Origin: Bacillota bacterium
GTDB lineage: Bacteria; Bacillota; Clostridia; Lachnospirales; Anaerotignaceae
DNA: 27,948 nt
Direction of reading: 5' to 3'
NCBI GenBank assembly: GCA_023413275.1
Contig: JAEZPX010000249.1
Span: 1-27,948, forward strand
Each line of letters opens with the position of its first letter. The first letter of the stretch is position 1. Below are positions 14,920 through 23,157 of this stretch, one piece after another. The notes beneath the pieces are model-generated. The model made no database searches and was not told the origin of the DNA. It was given only the letters and a program-made list of their open reading frames with translations. The translations under genes and the position numbers were made by a program.

Positions 14920-16614
14920 ATGGATTTTAAAATGGAGGTTGCCGGACTCTTAACAAAGGCTACGGAGCTTTCTTTGGATGATGCTTTAAGTACAGTAGAA
15001 ATACCCGGAAACAAGGCCATGGGAGATTTTGCATTTCCTTGCTTTCGTTTGGCAAAGGTGTTTCGTAAAGCACCCCCAATGATTGCACAAGAGGTTGCAG
15101 AAAAGCTGGACAAGCCTGCGTTTATTGAAAATATACAAGTGGTTGGTGCATATATTAATTTTTTTGTAAAAAAGGGAATTTATGCACAAGAGATTTTGAC
15201 AAAGGTTATAGCGGAAAAAGAAAACTTTGGAAAAAGTGATATTGGTGCAGGGAAAACAGTTGTCGTTGATTATTCCTCACCGAATATTGCAAAACCTTTT
15301 CATGTGGGGCATCTGCGCTCAACGGTAATTGGAAATGCTATTTATAAAATATATGAAGCTTTGGGTTATAACTGTGAAGGTGTCAATCACCTGGGAGATT
15401 GGGGTACACAGTTTGGTAAGCTGATTGTTGCATATCATAATTGGGGTAGTAAAGAGGCTGTTGAAAGTCAAGGCATTCAGGAACTAATGCGGATTTATGT
15501 AAAATTTCATGATGAAGCTGAGAAAAACCCAGCTTTAGATGACGAAGCCAGACTTTGGTTTGTGAAAATGCAGGAAGGCGACGAAGAAGCCCTTACTCTT
15601 TGGAAATGGTTTTATGATATTAGTATCAAGGAATTTGAACGAGTTTATAAAATGCTTGGTGTAAAATTTGATGCATATACCGGAGAGAGCTTTTATAATG
15701 ATAAAATGGCTCCAGTTGTGGAGGAGTTAAAAGAAAAAAATATTCTTAAGGAAAGCGAAGGTGCAATGATTGTTGATTTAGAGCATAAGAATATGGCACC
15801 TTGCCTGATTATTCGTAAGGATGGCGGCACCCTTTATGCGACCAGAGATATTACTGCAGCGTTGTACCGTAAAAAAACATATAATTTTGATAAGTGTATT
15901 TATTTGACGGCATTAGACCAAAATCTCCATTTTGCCCAGTGGTTTGAAGTAATTCATTTGATGGGCTATGACTGGTATAAAGATTTGATTCATGTTCCTT
16001 TTGGTTTGGTAAGTTTGGATAGTGGCAAGCTTTCTACCCGCCATGGCAACGTTATATTGATGGAAGATTTGTTGAATCAAGCAATTGGTGAAACAAAGAA
16101 AATTATTGAAGAAAAAAATCCATCTTTAGAAAATAAAGAAGAGGTTGCAAAGCAAGTTGGCATTGGTGCAGTTATTTTTAATGACTTATATAATGGTCGT
16201 ATTAAGGATGTTGTATTTTCATGGGAAAGAATGCTTAATTTTGATGGAGAAACAGGACCATATGTGCAATATACCCATGCGAGAGCTTGCAGTATATTAA
16301 AACGAGCAGGAGAAATCAAATTTGATGATATTCATTTTGATACCCTCTCGGATGAAGCTTCCTTCGAAATTTGCAAACTTTTGGAAACATATCCAGAAAA
16401 AATTAAGGATGCAGCAAATAAATTGGAGCCTTCTGTAGTGACTAGACATCTGGTTGCAATCGCCCAGGCTTTCAACAAATTTTATCATGATAATCCTATT
16501 TTAAATAGTGAAGAAGATGTTCGTCAGGCACGTTTGGCTGTTGTAGTTGCTGTAAAAACAGTTATGAAGGAAGGCCTGCGTCTTTTGGGCATTGATGCAC
16601 CAGAGCAAATGTAA
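14920..16614 (+). CDS. argS: Arginyl-tRNA synthetase
   Basis: Class I synthetase charging tRNA-Arg; 564 aa. An ArgRS-specific N-terminal domain (about 1-100, with GDFAFPCF) is followed by the HIGH motif as HVGH at 128-131 within SSPNIAKPFHVGHLRSTVIG. The degenerate KMSKS is KLSTR at 370-374. A helical DALR anticodon-binding domain at the C-terminus includes YTHARACSILKRAG. ATG 14920 has GGAGGA seven bases upstream and is preferred over an upstream TTG at 14905 that is inside the ribosome-binding region. The lipid kinase gene follows closely and probably shares the transcript. Confidence 0.97.
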   Translation: MDFKMEVAGLLTKATELSLDDALSTVEIPGNKAMGDFAFPCFRLAKVFRKAPPMIAQEVAEKLDKPAFIENIQVVGAYINFFVKKGIYAQEILTKVIAEKENFGKSDIGAGKTVVVDYSSPNIAKPFHVGHLRSTVIGNAIYKIYEALGYNCEGVNHLGDWGTQFGKLIVAYHNWGSKEAVESQGIQELMRIYVKFHDEAEKNPALDDEARLWFVKMQEGDEEALTLWKWFYDISIKEFERVYKMLGVKFDAYTGESFYNDKMAPVVEELKEKNILKESEGAMIVDLEHKNMAPCLIIRKDGGTLYATRDITAALYRKKTYNFDKCIYLTALDQNLHFAQWFEVIHLMGYDWYKDLIHVPFGLVSLDSGKLSTRHGNVILMEDLLNQAIGETKKIIEEKNPSLENKEEVAKQVGIGAVIFNDLYNGRIKDVVFSWERMLNFDGETGPYVQYTHARACSILKRAGEIKFDDIHFDTLSDEASFEICKLLETYPEKIKDAANKLEPSVVTRHLVAIAQAFNKFYHDNPILNSEEDVRQARLAVVVAVKTVMKEGLRLLGIDAPEQM

Positions 16615-16631
16615 AAGTGAGGTGTCTTACC

Positions 16632-17540
16632 ATGAAAAAATTGAAGTTGATTTATAACCCATTTTCAGGGAATAAAAGCTTTAAATTTGATTTGGATGTC
16701 TGTATTGGTATTTTTCAAGATGGAGGATTTGAAGTTCATCCTTTTCGTACCATGACGGAAGGTGATATAACAAAGCATATTCAGCAAATGCCTGATGATT
16801 ATGACTTGATTGTTGCTTCCGGTGGCGATGGAACAGTAAATATAGTATTAAATGCAATGATGAGGCGGAAAATGAATATTCCACTTGGAATTATCCCCTC
16901 GGGTACCGCAAATGATTTTGCAACCTTTCTTGGATTCAAAAGTGGACAGGTTGAAGATGCCTGCCGTGCCATTGTAAATACTCAGCCTGTAGCCATAGAT
17001 TTAGGGCTTGTGAATGACACAACCTATTTTATCAATGTGTGTGCTGGGGGACTTCTTACTAATGTTTCTCAAACTGTAGACAAAGATTTGAAAAATGCAC
17101 TAGGAAGTCTTTCTTATTATTTAAAAGGGGTTGAACAAATACCAAGCTTTCATAAAATACCTTTTCGTATTACAACAAGTAGTCAAGTAATTGAAGAAGA
17201 TTTGTATTTATATATGATTATGAATAGCGCAGGGACGGGAGGTTTTACAAAGCTTTCTCCACAGGCTTCTATTCAAGATGGTATGTTCGAATTAATTGCA
17301 ATTCGAGGTAGACCATTAATTGAGTTATCTCCTTTATTTTTAAAAATGCTAACTGGGGATCATATCAATGACACAAAAAATATTCTGTATTTAAGAGATT
17401 CTTATTTTAAAATTGAGTGTCTCGCGGATGATTTTAAAATCATGGAGTCGACTGTTGATGGAGAAATGGGGCCAAGAATGCCTTTTGAAATGAAGGTAAT
17501 TCCCAAGGCCATTCATGTTTTTATAAATCCAAAACGCTAA
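16632..17540 (+). CDS. Diacylglycerol kinase-type lipid kinase (YegS/DgkB family)
   Basis: 302 aa with the DAGK catalytic domain: LIYNPFSGNKSF at the N-terminus, the nucleotide-binding loop VASGGDGTVNIVLNAMM, then GIIPSGTANDFA and AIDLGLV. Phosphorylates a lipid such as diacylglycerol, returning it to phospholipid synthesis; the exact substrate is not determinable from sequence. A GTG at 16617 also opens the frame, but ATG 16632 has AGGTG seven bases upstream and the natural family start MKKLKLIYNP. It lies 17 bases after argS, so it is probably co-transcribed. The parS-bearing hairpin after it should end the transcript. Confidence 0.9.
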   Translation: MKKLKLIYNPFSGNKSFKFDLDVCIGIFQDGGFEVHPFRTMTEGDITKHIQQMPDDYDLIVASGGDGTVNIVLNAMMRRKMNIPLGIIPSGTANDFATFLGFKSGQVEDACRAIVNTQPVAIDLGLVNDTTYFINVCAGGLLTNVSQTVDKDLKNALGSLSYYLKGVEQIPSFHKIPFRITTSSQVIEEDLYLYMIMNSAGTGGFTKLSPQASIQDGMFELIAIRGRPLIELSPLFLKMLTGDHINDTKNILYLRDSYFKIECLADDFKIMESTVDGEMGPRMPFEMKVIPKAIHVFINPKR

Positions 17541-17543
17541 TTA

Positions 17544-17559
17544 TGTTTCACGTGAAACA
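17544..17559. other. parS: parS site 1
   Basis: TGTTTCACGTGAAACA, identical to the Firmicute parS consensus, within a larger perfect palindrome at 17541-17562. It is the nucleation site for ParB loading, three bases after the lipid kinase stop. Confidence 0.93.
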
Positions 17560-17577
17560 TAATCTGCCAAGAGCATT

Positions 17578-17614
17578 AAAACAGTAGTGTTTCACGTGAA
17601 ACATTACTGTTTTT
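17578..17614 (+). terminator. parS: parS site 2 embedded in an intrinsic terminator
   Basis: The same 16-base parS occurs at 17588-17603. Its flanks ACAGTA (17581-17586) and TACTGT (17605-17610) extend the palindrome, with a G-U pair between, and it is bordered by AAAA on the left and TTTTTT on the right. As RNA it forms a stem of about 14 bp with a U tail, a standard terminator for the argS-lipid kinase unit. As DNA it is a ParB site. Confidence 0.8.
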
Positions 17615-17616
17615 TC

Positions 17617-17645
17617 TTTTCAATCACTAGGGTATGTGCTATAAT
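17617..17645 (+). promoter_or_regulatory. Promoter of parAB
   Basis: Perfect TATAAT (17640-17645) with an upstream TG (extended -10); the -35 is a weak TTTTCA (17617-17622) at a 17-base spacing. It lies 14 bases from parS 2, so ParB spreading could repress it. Confidence 0.6.
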
Positions 17646-17679
17646 TTTTGCAGATAGCAATGAAAGGCGGGAAAAATCC

Positions 17680-18453
17680 ATGGGTAAAGTACGGGTTATT
17701 GCAGTGACCAATCAAAAAGGTGGGGTAGGGAAAACTACCACAGCAATCAACTTATCTGCCAGTTTAGCTACATATGGAAAGAAAGTCCTTGTAATAGATG
17801 CGGATCAACAGGGAAATACAACCAGTGGCCTTGGTCTTGATAAAAATGGTATGGAATTAACAATATATAATATGTTTCTGGGTGAGGCTACTATAATGGA
17901 TATTAAACAACCCACTTGCGTAGAGGGTTTGGAAATCATTCCTGCAAATATTAGCCTTACTGGGGCTGAAATAGAGCTGATTGGGAAAGACGAAAGAGAA
18001 TATATATTAAAAGAGGAATTGGGGAAAATAAAAGACTCCTATGACTTTATTATTATTGACTGTCCTCCTTCTTTAAATCTTATTACAATTAATGCCCTTA
18101 CAGCCGCTGATACTGTGTTGGTTCCTATTCAATGTGAATATTTCGCTTTGGAGGGGTTAGAGCAATTGCTTCATACCATAAATTTAGTTAAAAAAAGGCT
18201 TAACCCTTATTTGGAAATAGAGGGAATTGTATTTACAATGTATGATGCAAGAACCAATTTATCATTGCAGGTGGTAGAGGAAGTGAAGAGAAGCCTGGGA
18301 AGCAGTGTATATCGCAGTATTATTCCAAGAAATGTTCGATTGGGGGAGGCGCCAAGTCATGGGCTTCCCATCCATTTATATGACCCCAAATCCAAAGGGG
18401 CAGAAAGCTATGCACTTTTAGCAGAAGAAGTTATCGAAAGGGAGTGGAGTTAA
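17680..18453 (+). CDS. parA: Chromosome partitioning ATPase ParA (Soj)
   Basis: Deviant Walker ATPase that cooperates with ParB-parS in origin segregation, and in Bacillus also modulates DnaA. 257 aa. The deviant Walker A KGGVGKTT is at residues 13-20, the second motif VIDADQQGN at about 38-46 and Walker B FIIIDCPPS at about 123-131. The frame opens upstream at a GTG inside parS 2, but ATG 17680 has AGGCGGG upstream and begins MGKVRVIAVTNQKGGVG as in the family. parB follows after three bases, and the pair is an operon. Confidence 0.97.
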   Translation: MGKVRVIAVTNQKGGVGKTTTAINLSASLATYGKKVLVIDADQQGNTTSGLGLDKNGMELTIYNMFLGEATIMDIKQPTCVEGLEIIPANISLTGAEIELIGKDEREYILKEELGKIKDSYDFIIIDCPPSLNLITINALTAADTVLVPIQCEYFALEGLEQLLHTINLVKKRLNPYLEIEGIVFTMYDARTNLSLQVVEEVKRSLGSSVYRSIIPRNVRLGEAPSHGLPIHLYDPKSKGAESYALLAEEVIEREWS

Positions 18454-18456
18454 TTT

Positions 18457-19350
18457 ATGGCTGCTAAAAAAATGGGACTAGGTTCAAAAGGAATGGGATT
18501 AGAAGCATTGATCAATAATAAACTGGAAGATTTTAAAGAAACTGGGAAAGATATGGGTAAAAGCGGTGTTTGGGAAATCGAGATAGATATGATTGAGCCA
18601 AATAGAAAACAGCCAAGAAAATATTTTGATGAAACTGCTCTTGAGGAGCTGGCAGCCTCAATAAAAACCTATGGCATGATCCAGCCGGTGGTTGTTCGTA
18701 AAAATGGAGACTACTATGAAATCATCGCAGGAGAAAGACGATGGAGAGCAGCAAAAATTGCAGGATTGAAAAAAATACCTGTCATTGAAAAAAAATGGGA
18801 AGATGCTGAGGCTTTTGAAGCAGCTTTGGTAGAGAACTTACAAAGAGAAGATTTAAATCCCATCGAAGAGGCTGAAAGCTATCGTCGATTGCAGGATGAG
18901 TTTGGCTTTAGTCAGGAGCAAATTTCAACAAAAGTAGGGAAAAGTCGCTCTGCAATTACCAATTCTCTGCGTTTATTACAGCTAGATTCGAGGGTTTTAA
19001 ACTTTGTTATAGAAAATAAATTGTCAAGCGGTCATGCCAGAACACTTCTTTCTATCACAGACCAAGAGCGGCAATTTGAATTGGCAGAGCATGTGATTGA
19101 AGAGGAATTAAGCGTAAGAGCCACAGAAGCTTTGGTCAAAGGGGAATTAAATCAAAAAGAGAAAAAAAATAATAAAAAAGAATTATCAGAAAATGCAAAT
19201 CAAAAAGCAGTTGAGGATGAATTAAAAACCATTTTCTCCACAAAAGTAAGAATTAGCCAGATGAAAAATAAGGGGAAAATTGAAATTACGTATTATTCTC
19301 AAGAGGATTTGGATAGACTTTTAACCATGATGAAAAGAATGGAAGGATAA
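18457..19350 (+). CDS. parB: Chromosome partitioning protein ParB (Spo0J)
   Basis: parS-binding CTPase clamp of 297 aa. The N-terminal GLGSKGMGLEALI (8-20) resembles the peptide that stimulates ParA ATPase. CTP-binding motifs are GERRWRA at 92-98 and ENLQRED at 126-132. A helix-turn-helix (about 150-172, FSQEQISTKVGKSRSAITNS) reads parS, and a C-terminal dimerisation region follows a Lys/Asn/Glu-rich linker. Two parS sites lie just upstream of parA. It is a ParB, not Noc, candidate because it is paired with parA and consensus parS. Confidence 0.96.
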   Translation: MAAKKMGLGSKGMGLEALINNKLEDFKETGKDMGKSGVWEIEIDMIEPNRKQPRKYFDETALEELAASIKTYGMIQPVVVRKNGDYYEIIAGERRWRAAKIAGLKKIPVIEKKWEDAEAFEAALVENLQREDLNPIEEAESYRRLQDEFGFSQEQISTKVGKSRSAITNSLRLLQLDSRVLNFVIENKLSSGHARTLLSITDQERQFELAEHVIEEELSVRATEALVKGELNQKEKKNNKKELSENANQKAVEDELKTIFSTKVRISQMKNKGKIEITYYSQEDLDRLLTMMKRMEG

Positions 19351-19356
19351 TTGCAA

Positions 19357-20175
19357 ATGGAATTACAGCAAGATTATATCATATATATTCTTATTGGCTT
19401 GGGTATTGCGGTGCTTCTACTTTTCATTTTGTGTGTTGTCTTGTTTGTGAAGTTCAATGGGCAAAAGAAAAGATATGATTTTTTTATGGGCACCAATCGT
19501 AGGCCTAGCCATAATTTAGAAATGAAATTAGAAAAATATTATAAAAGTTCTAAAGAAATTGAGGAAAAATACGGAAAGCTACTGGATATGGTTACTGATA
19601 TGGATAAAACCATGAAGAGCAATATTCAAAAGGTTGGATTGGTACGTTATAACCCCTTTGAAGAAATGGGAGGAAACCTCTGCTTTGCCTTAGCCTTGTT
19701 AGACGGTGAGGATAATGGCGTGGTTTTAAATGGCATTCACAGCCGCACTGGCTCTTTCACTTATGCCAAACCGATACAAATGGGTGTAAGCATATATATG
19801 CTTTCCGAAGAGGAGATTAAGGCTGTGCAAATGGCTAAGGAACAGGCATATCATCCAGAACATGAAAAAGTGATCAAGGTTAAATTTAAACCTGTTTTCC
19901 GTAAGAAAGACAAAGAGCCTGTTATGGAAGAACAGCTGCAACTTGACATTTCCAAGGAAGAGGCCGCGAAAGAGGCGGCAGGAGAAATTGGGGATGTGAC
20001 CATGGCTGAAAAAGAACAAATTTTCCAAGAAGAGGCTATTGCAAGTCAAATTGCAGTGGTTGATGTGTTAAGCGAAGAAATGGAAGAAGGGGATGCAATT
20101 ATGTTTGAAGAAGATATTTTTCAAGAATTGCCTCCTTTCATAGAAAAAGAACTATTGAAGGAAGAAAGAGAATAA
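19357..20175 (+). CDS. DUF4446 family membrane-anchored protein
   Basis: 272 aa. One transmembrane segment at about residues 9-32, then a basic turn (KFNGQKKRYD), a coiled-coil-like stretch and the DUF4446 core containing KVGLVRYNPFEEMGGNLCFA, LALLDGEDNGVVLNGIHSR and YAKPIQMG. The family is often found next to parAB in Clostridia; its role is unknown. About 100 extra C-terminal residues, very rich in Glu, follow the core and are longer than I expect for the family. ATG 19357 with GGAAGGA upstream is chosen over a TTG at 19351. It lies six bases after parB, so it is part of that operon. Confidence 0.85.
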   Translation: MELQQDYIIYILIGLGIAVLLLFILCVVLFVKFNGQKKRYDFFMGTNRRPSHNLEMKLEKYYKSSKEIEEKYGKLLDMVTDMDKTMKSNIQKVGLVRYNPFEEMGGNLCFALALLDGEDNGVVLNGIHSRTGSFTYAKPIQMGVSIYMLSEEEIKAVQMAKEQAYHPEHEKVIKVKFKPVFRKKDKEPVMEEQLQLDISKEEAAKEAAGEIGDVTMAEKEQIFQEEAIASQIAVVDVLSEEMEEGDAIMFEEDIFQELPPFIEKELLKEERE

Positions 20176-20180
20176 AAAAG

Positions 20181-20222
20181 AGGTGGAAGTAGGGAAGCGT
20201 TTTCCCGAAAGCCACCTTTTTT
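20181..20222 (+). terminator. Intrinsic terminator of the parAB-DUF4446 operon
   Basis: AGGTGG (20181-20186) pairs with CCACCT (20212-20217), with an inner GGGAA/TTCCC stem, followed by TTTTTT. Confidence 0.85.
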
Positions 20223-20232
20223 CTTAAAAAAA

Positions 20233-20342
20233 TGTGTATATGTGTATAAAATATGTGGATATTGTGGATAACCAACAGGAATATTATGAAAACAAATAAA
20301 AATATTTTTTGAAATGTGAAGTTATCCACAGAATGTTGATAA
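20233..20342. promoter_or_regulatory. Second DnaA-box cluster, about 18 kb from oriC
   Basis: Boxes matching TTATNCACA on either strand: TGTGTATAA at 20241-20249, TGTGGATAA at 20273-20281 and TTATCCACA at 20322-20330. One-mismatch boxes are at 20233-20241, 20264-20272 and 20334-20342. Six sites in 110 bases is a density like that of oriC. The cluster fills the gap between the parAB terminator and the HAD gene. It resembles the DnaA-box clusters of B. subtilis that titrate DnaA or regulate genes; a chance origin is unlikely. Confidence 0.8.
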
Positions 20343-20366
20343 GGCAGTGTAAAAAAGGAGTAGAAT

Positions 20367-21170
20367 ATGGGCTATGAAATGATTTTTTCTGACATGGATG
20401 GAACGTTATTAAAAAATGATACGGAAGTGTCAGAAAAAAATAATATTGCGATTCAGAAAGCTATAAAAAAAGGTGTTCAGTTTGTAATCTGCACTGGCAG
20501 AGGTGTGTTTGGTGTGGAACGCTTTCTTGAACAATTGAATTTAATTGGAAAAGAAGGCTATGCCATTTGTCAAAATGGTGGAGCTGTTTATGACTTAAGA
20601 GACATGTCCTTGGCAATACGTGAAAGCTTTTCTCCAAAGACCTATGCTCCCATTGCAAATTTTGCTCGTGAACTTGGTTTGGAGCTATATTATTACGATG
20701 ACCGAAAATTCATGGCTGAGATTGAGACAGACAGGGTAAAACAATATTGCAAGGTTATGGGGAGTGGCGTTGAGGTGGTAAAGGAACCTCTAAAATATCA
20801 AGGTGAATTTACAAAATCTCTTATTTCGGGAAAGAAAGAAAAGCTGCTTTTGGTGCAGAAAATGGTGGAAGAAACTGCAGGGGACGAGTTAGACTGTTTT
20901 TTTTCCAGTAAAATATTTATGGAAATTGTAAAAAAAGGCGTAAGCAAAGGAAATATTATGGAACAAACCGCAAAAAAAGCCGGAGTCCCATTAAAGTCAG
21001 TTATTGCTGTAGGGGATAGCCATAACGATATTTCCATGATAAAAAAAGCAGGGCTGGGGATTGCAGTGGCTAATGCAGAACCTGAGGTAAAAGAAATTGC
21101 AGATTATATTACAAAAAATCGGTGTGAGCAGGATGCAGTAGCAGAAATTATAGAAAAATTTATACTTTGA
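20367..21170 (+). CDS. Cof-type HAD-superfamily phosphatase
   Basis: 267 aa haloacid dehalogenase fold with the Cof (C2B) cap. Motif I is DMDGTLL with the nucleophile Asp9 in MIFSDMDGTLL, motif II is the Thr of VICTGRG, and the motif III/IV region is the late Lys plus GDSHNDISMIKKAGLGIAVANA. Members hydrolyse sugar phosphates, flavin mononucleotide or similar small phosphates; the substrate here is unknown. AAGGAG precedes the ATG. It sits immediately downstream of a DnaA-box cluster, so its expression may respond to DnaA. The serS T-box leader follows. Confidence 0.93.
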   Translation: MGYEMIFSDMDGTLLKNDTEVSEKNNIAIQKAIKKGVQFVICTGRGVFGVERFLEQLNLIGKEGYAICQNGGAVYDLRDMSLAIRESFSPKTYAPIANFARELGLELYYYDDRKFMAEIETDRVKQYCKVMGSGVEVVKEPLKYQGEFTKSLISGKKEKLLLVQKMVEETAGDELDCFFSSKIFMEIVKKGVSKGNIMEQTAKKAGVPLKSVIAVGDSHNDISMIKKAGLGIAVANAEPEVKEIADYITKNRCEQDAVAEIIEKFIL

Positions 21171-21221
21171 GTTGACATAACTATGAATTTTGCAAGAAAA
21201 TTGGAAAAGCTCCAAAAACTA

Positions 21222-21251
21222 TTGATTTTTCTTTGCAAACTGGTATATAAT
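21222..21251 (+). promoter_or_regulatory. Promoter of the serS T-box leader
   Basis: TTGATT (21222-21227), an 18-base spacer and perfect TATAAT (21246-21251), starting just before stem I of the T-box. Confidence 0.75.
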
Positions 21252-21255
21252 AGTG

Positions 21256-21501
21256 GGGCAAAGCGTGTGGCGAATATTCGCCCATAGGAAAGCTAAGTTT
21301 TCTGTATTTCTTCAGAGAGTCGGCGTTTGGTGGGAGCCGATGAAACAAGGAAAATGCTCCACTTTCCCAGCTGCCGATGAAAGTCGGAAGGGTAAGCCCT
21401 ATATCGCTGTTTAAAGAGGTTCGAAATTTTTTTCGGGCAATCTGGGTGGCAACGCGGGAAATACTCTCGTCCCTGTTTTTTATGGGATCGGGGGTTTTTT
21501 T
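21256..21501 (+). promoter_or_regulatory. T-box riboswitch controlling serS, specifier UCC (Ser)
   Basis: Leader RNA that senses uncharged tRNA-Ser. The base of stem I pairs GGGC (21256-21259) with GCCC (21396-21399), and GGAAAG pairs with CTTTCC inside it. The internal specifier loop on the 3' side reads GC-TCC-A, so the specifier codon is probably TCC at 21358-21360. The conserved T-box sequence TGGCAACGCGG is at 21447-21457 and would pair with the tRNA acceptor end. A terminator hairpin (about 21465-21494) and a T run (21495-21501) follow. Its position directly before serS confirms the assignment. Confidence 0.93.
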
Positions 21502-21556
21502 ATTACTCCGATTTCCCAAATTCGTATAAGCTTAGAAAGAAGAAGGAGGAAAAAAG

Positions 21557-22846
21557 ATGTTAGATATTAAATTTGTAAGAGAAAATCCCGATGTGGTAAG
21601 AGAAAATATTAAAAAGAAATTTCAGGATAATAAGTTGCCTTTGGTAGACGAGGTAATTGCCTTAGACCTTGAAAACAGAGGAATTAAGCAAGAGGTTGAG
21701 GTACTTCGTGCAGAAAGAAACAAGCTCTCCAAAGAAATCGGCGGTTTAATGGCAAAGGGCTTAAAGGATGAAGCGGAAGCTGTGAAGGCAAAGATTGCGG
21801 CAGAGGCAACAAGGGTTGATGAGCTGACAGAAAAGGAAAAAGAGGTAGAGGAAAAAATCAAGAAAATCATGATGACAATTCCAAATATCATTGATCCTAC
21901 TGTTCCTATTGGCAAAGATGATAGTGAGAATGTGGAAGTACAAAAATATGGTGAGCCTGTTGTACCTGATTTTGAAATTCCCTATCATACTGAAATTATG
22001 GAAAGCTTCGATGGCCTTGATTTGGAAGGGGCAAGAAGAGTTGCTGGCAATGGCTTTTACTATCTAATGGGGGATATTGCTCGCTTGCATTCTGCAGTTT
22101 TATCCTATGCCAGAGACTTTATGATTAACCGTGGCTTCACATATTGCATACCTCCTTTCATGATTCGTAGTAACGTTGTTACAGGGGTTATGAGCTTCGC
22201 AGAAATGGATGCTATGATGTATAAAATCGAAGGAGAAGACCTGTATCTCATTGGTACCAGCGAGCACTCCATGATTGGTAAATTTATTGATACAATGAAT
22301 AAGGAAGAGGACCTGCCTCAAACCTTAACAAGCTATTCTCCTTGCTTCCGTAAGGAAAAAGGCGCTCATGGTATTGAAGAGCGTGGTGTATACCGTATTC
22401 ATCAGTTTGAGAAACAGGAAATGATTGTTGTATGCAAGCCAGAAGACAGCCCAATGTGGTATGATAAATTATGGGAAAACACTGTTGATCTGTTCCGTAC
22501 GATGGATATTCCCGTACGTACCTTGGAATGCTGCTCGGGCGACTTGGCTGATTTAAAGGTAAAATCTGTAGACGTTGAGGCATGGTCCCCAAGACAGAAA
22601 AAATATTTTGAAATCGGAAGCTGCTCCAACTTAGGAGATGCTCAGGCAAGAAGATTAGGAATTCGTGTAACTTCTGCGGATGGAAAAAAATATTTTGCTC
22701 ATACTTTAAATAATACCGTTGCCGCACCTCCCAGAATGCTGATTGCTTTCTTGGAAAATAATTTACAGGCAGATGGCTCTGTACGCATTCCTGAAGTTTT
22801 GCGTCCTTATATGGGTGGATTAGAGAAATTGGAAAAGAAGAAATAA
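21557..22846 (+). CDS. serS: Seryl-tRNA synthetase
   Basis: Class II synthetase charging tRNA-Ser; 429 aa, standard length. The N-terminal long antiparallel coiled coil (about residues 30-105) grips the tRNA-Ser variable arm. The catalytic core shows motif 2 YSPCFRKEKGAHGIEERGVY then RIHQFEKQE, and motif 3 NNTVAAPPRMLIAFLENN with its ATP-binding Arg. AAGAAGGAGG lies nine bases before the ATG. It is controlled by the T-box upstream, and a tRNA-Ser gene lies 220 bases downstream. Confidence 0.98.
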   Translation: MLDIKFVRENPDVVRENIKKKFQDNKLPLVDEVIALDLENRGIKQEVEVLRAERNKLSKEIGGLMAKGLKDEAEAVKAKIAAEATRVDELTEKEKEVEEKIKKIMMTIPNIIDPTVPIGKDDSENVEVQKYGEPVVPDFEIPYHTEIMESFDGLDLEGARRVAGNGFYYLMGDIARLHSAVLSYARDFMINRGFTYCIPPFMIRSNVVTGVMSFAEMDAMMYKIEGEDLYLIGTSEHSMIGKFIDTMNKEEDLPQTLTSYSPCFRKEKGAHGIEERGVYRIHQFEKQEMIVVCKPEDSPMWYDKLWENTVDLFRTMDIPVRTLECCSGDLADLKVKSVDVEAWSPRQKKYFEIGSCSNLGDAQARRLGIRVTSADGKKYFAHTLNNTVAAPPRMLIAFLENNLQADGSVRIPEVLRPYMGGLEKLEKKK

Positions 22847-22862
22847 TTTTTGGGTTAAAATG

Positions 22863-22890
22863 GGGAGCTGTGTTTGTCATAGCTCCCGTT
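22863..22890 (+). terminator. Terminator-like hairpin after serS
   Basis: GGGAGCTGTG (22863-22872) pairs with CATAGCTCCC (22878-22887), 10 bp with one G-U and a 5-base loop, followed by GTTTAT. The T tract is weak. From here to the tRNA promoter I see nothing else. Confidence 0.6.
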
Positions 22891-23017
22891 TATAAAAAAT
22901 GATTGTAACCTTTCTGAGTATTTAACTGATTCTGGTCACAATGTTTCAGGTTGTATACAAGGTGAAATTGCATGTCTGTTATAGGAAAAAAATAAAATAA
23001 TTTGCAGATACTTTTCC

Positions 23018-23046
23018 TTGACAAAGCTCATGAAAAATGATATGAT
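23018..23046 (+). promoter_or_regulatory. Promoter of the tRNA-Ser gene
   Basis: Perfect TTGACA (23018-23023), a 17-base spacer and TATGAT (23041-23046), 21 bases before the tRNA 5' end. Confidence 0.8.
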
Positions 23047-23066
23047 ATTTTGGCAGTAGGTTTTTT

Positions 23067-23154
23067 GGAGAAGTACTCAAGAGGCTGAAGAGGTGCCCCT
23101 GCTAAGGGTATAGGTCGTTAACGCGGCGCGAGGGTTCAAATCCCTCCTTCTCCG
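23067..23154 (+). tRNA. tRNA-Ser, anticodon GCT
   Basis: 88 bases. The acceptor stem GGAGAAG pairs with CTTCTCC, with discriminator G at 23154. The anticodon loop CTGCTAA gives GCT, which reads AGC and AGU. A long variable arm (around TAGGTCGTTAACGCGGC) is typical of class II serine tRNAs, and the T arm has GAGGGTTCAAATCCCTC. CCA is not encoded. The serS T-box specifier reads TCC, so the leader responds to a different serine isoacceptor from this one. Confidence 0.96.
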
Positions 23155-23157
23155 TCT

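Noticed and set aside
22284..22880. 198-codon minus-strand frame over serS
   Set aside because: Lies antisense to the strongly conserved serS reading frame; composition is a mirror of the gene.
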